Below the pieces are notes generated by a model that was not told the origin of the DNA, searched no databases, and saw nothing but the letters and a program-made list of their open reading frames with translations. This document shows, in pieces, positions 62,901 to 64,000 of a stretch of 64,000 nt of DNA. The DNA comes from Daucus carota subsp. sativus. Taxonomy: Eukaryota; Streptophyta; Magnoliopsida; Apiales; Apiaceae. Location: positions 496,001 through 560,000 of the forward strand of contig NC_030387.2 in assembly GCF_001625215.2 (NCBI RefSeq), in the 5' to 3' direction. Each line of letters starts with the position of its first letter. Within the stretch, counting starts at the first letter, position 1. The position numbers were made by a program, and so were the translations under genes.

Positions 62901-62947
62901 CCACAAGTATTTCACCATCTATGTTAAGCCTATAAACTTGCCTCCAG
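59938..62947 (+). CDS. CAMTA: Calmodulin-binding transcription activator (CAMTA5/6-like), first two coding exons, continues past the window
   Basis: Exon 1 is 59938-59995 (encodes a start MEASRTL and then EIHGFHTME) and exon 2 is 62822-62947 (LDIGHVMEEAKSRWLRPNEI, then HAILCNHKYFTI and NLPP). Junctions are in phase. This is the start of the CG-1 DNA-binding domain; the rest (CG-1 end, TIG, ankyrin repeats, IQ motifs) must lie right of 64000. The EIHGFHT and EEA-RWLRPNEIHAILCN pattern fits the short CAMTA5/CAMTA6 group lacking a long leader. It is a nuclear calcium/calmodulin-responsive regulator by family. Intron 1 is 2.8 kb and intron 2 holds a MULE-related element. Identification rests on about 60 residues only. 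Confidence 0.88.
59996..62821 (+). other. Intron 1 of the CAMTA gene
   Basis: 2.83 kb, AT-rich. Contains a Stowaway MITE (62214-62442). No additional exon needed; splicing exon 1 to exon 2 keeps frame. Confidence 0.65.
62214..62442. mobile_element. Stowaway-type MITE in CAMTA intron 1
   Basis: 229 bp. The left end is CTCCCTCCGTCTCAAATTAG and the complemented right end is CTCCCTCTGTCACAGATTAG. Further complementary blocks AAGTCAAAGTGACTACTAAT and AGTAGTCACTTGACTTTTT fold back on each other. TA precedes it; the right TA is mutated. Confidence 0.85.
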
Positions 62948-63503
62948 GTATAATTCTATATGTTTCAATGTATATACTCTCTTTGTGCCATTTATTTGTA
63001 AATACTGTTCTATTATTGCTAAATAAATATGAAGCTAATGTTTTCACAAAAGGTTGTGCATGCATTGAAGGTACATATGCAACAGCTCACAACTCATGGG
63101 TTGGACTGTCAATCTTTGAAACCTCAACCTGTCTGACCTTACCCTCCTGTGAAGCAGTCTGACCTTCTGCTAATCTGAAAGGATATTTGCTTGTAATATC
63201 ATTCAAAAAGTATTAATAGTCTATCAACCTGACTTGCTGCTGTTTGTTTTTTAAAAATACTAGCTTATAACCCGTGCATTTCAAAATTATATTTTAATTA
63301 AGACTGAAAATAAGAAATAGAATAGTTAGTTATGAAATTTATATTATATTTACAAAACCTACTTCTATTTGGTTTAAAACATGAAAAGAATCTCATATTA
63401 TATTTACACAACCTACTTCTATTTGAATCTTATATATAAATATCTTTTATTATTATGTAACTTAACCATTTATCAAACAATAAGATCTAAAGGTTCATAT
63501 TCA

Positions 63504-63592
63504 TTCTGTTGTACTATACCAAACAACCAAAGGGTATTGGCCCCTTTTATCGGTACTATACCAAACAGCCAAAGGGTATTGACCCCTTTTAT
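63504..63592. repeat. Two-copy ~45-bp tandem repeat
   Basis: Two adjacent copies containing TACTATACCAAACA then CCAAAGGGTATTG and CCCCTTTTATC, with three or so differences. It sits directly beside the left end of the following element. Confidence 0.85.
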
Positions 63593-64000
63593 CACAATTT
63601 CAAGCAATAATGCCTCAATTATCACATCCGAAAAATATGGCCCCAAATATCACTTTATAACGTTACATCATTCAGCGTTTATAATATTTTTTTGAAAAAA
63701 ACAGAATGCTATGTCGTGTAGCGTTTACCCTTGTTTTTTTAGCCCAAGCCCATAGAAAAACATCTATAAAACCCTAGAAGCCCTAACGGTAGATGATGTA
63801 ACGTTATGAAATGATGTTGCGTTATGAAATAATGTTACTTTATTTAACGTTTGAAGCCCAAGCCCATATAACATATGCCTTAAATGCTACGTTGTGTAGC
63901 GTTTTATTGTTGTAAACTTGACGCTACATAATGTGGTATCTAGGGCCATATTTTTAGAACGTGATATTTTGGCCATTTCAAATAATTGTGATATTCAGGG
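63584..64000. mobile_element. Non-autonomous MULE-like element with ACGCTA palindromes, right end at or past the window edge
   Basis: Left and complemented right ends align: both contain TATCACAATT, then AATATCAC or AATTATCAC, then AAAAATATGGCCC. The interior carries ACGCTA-type palindromes (near 63708, 63884, 63921) and several AACGTTA words (near 63658, 63801, 63815). It has no coding capacity. It shares the palindrome core with the 8.55-kb MULE but has different terminal sequence. The exact ends could not be fixed because the window stops here. Confidence 0.65.

Larger units (their letters stand above)
62948..64000 (+). other. Start of CAMTA intron 2 (continues beyond the window)
   Basis: No third CAMTA exon was found before the window edge. 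The right part is occupied by a short tandem repeat (63504-63592) and a MULE-related element. Confidence 0.6.

Overview
This window is nuclear DNA of a flowering plant, most likely a eudicot. It is AT-rich, its genes have many introns with canonical splice sites, and it holds plant-only families (G-type lectin receptor kinase, TBL, PPR, plant BXL, CAMTA) plus many MITEs and a large Mutator-like element. I cannot name the species from sequence alone.

Layout: an importin-alpha gene (2855-10027, minus, 10 exons) lies head-to-head with a G-type lectin S-receptor-like kinase (12030-15398, plus, 7 exons). A repeat stretch follows, with a CT-rich microsatellite and a 3 x 152 bp array that reads as a miniature LTR element. 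Next come a GIS/ZFP6-type C2H2 zinc-finger gene (19172-19726, plus), a trichome-birefringence-like gene (21182-22710, minus), a small secreted, probably GPI-anchored Cys-containing protein (23411-24572, minus), an intronless PPR gene resembling PPR40 (27516-29639, minus), a BXL1-like beta-xylosidase (31491-36743, minus), 8 kb of intergenic transposon debris, a peroxisomal acyl-activating enzyme of the AAE7/ACN1 type (45154-48958, minus) and the first two coding exons of a CAMTA5/6-type transcription factor (59938-62947, plus), which runs off the right edge. All complete multi-exon models were spliced by hand and stay in frame from ATG to stop.

The standout feature is an 8,552 bp Mutator-like element (MULE) at 51078-59629, between AAE7 and CAMTA. 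It has perfect 9-bp target-site duplications and terminal inverted repeats of about 100 bp. It carries an apparently intact two-exon MuDR-type transposase (DDE residues and SWIM zinc finger present), a plant mobile domain (PMD) gene, a three-copy ~195 bp tandem repeat, and on the opposite strand an exon-intron fragment of a retinoblastoma-related (RBR) gene. Short palindromes built from ACGCTA...TAGCGT are arrayed inside both ends and again just upstream of the transposase start. Similar palindromes occur in two neighbouring smaller elements, one of them inside the CAMTA gene. The right end of the MULE is about 310 bp upstream of the CAMTA start codon.

The gene set importin-alpha, PPR40, AAE7, CAMTA5/6 matches, from memory, neighbouring Arabidopsis loci on the duplicated At3g16890-At3g16940 and At4g16143-At4g16150 segments. 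This supports the orthology calls and shows which parts of the window are later insertions.
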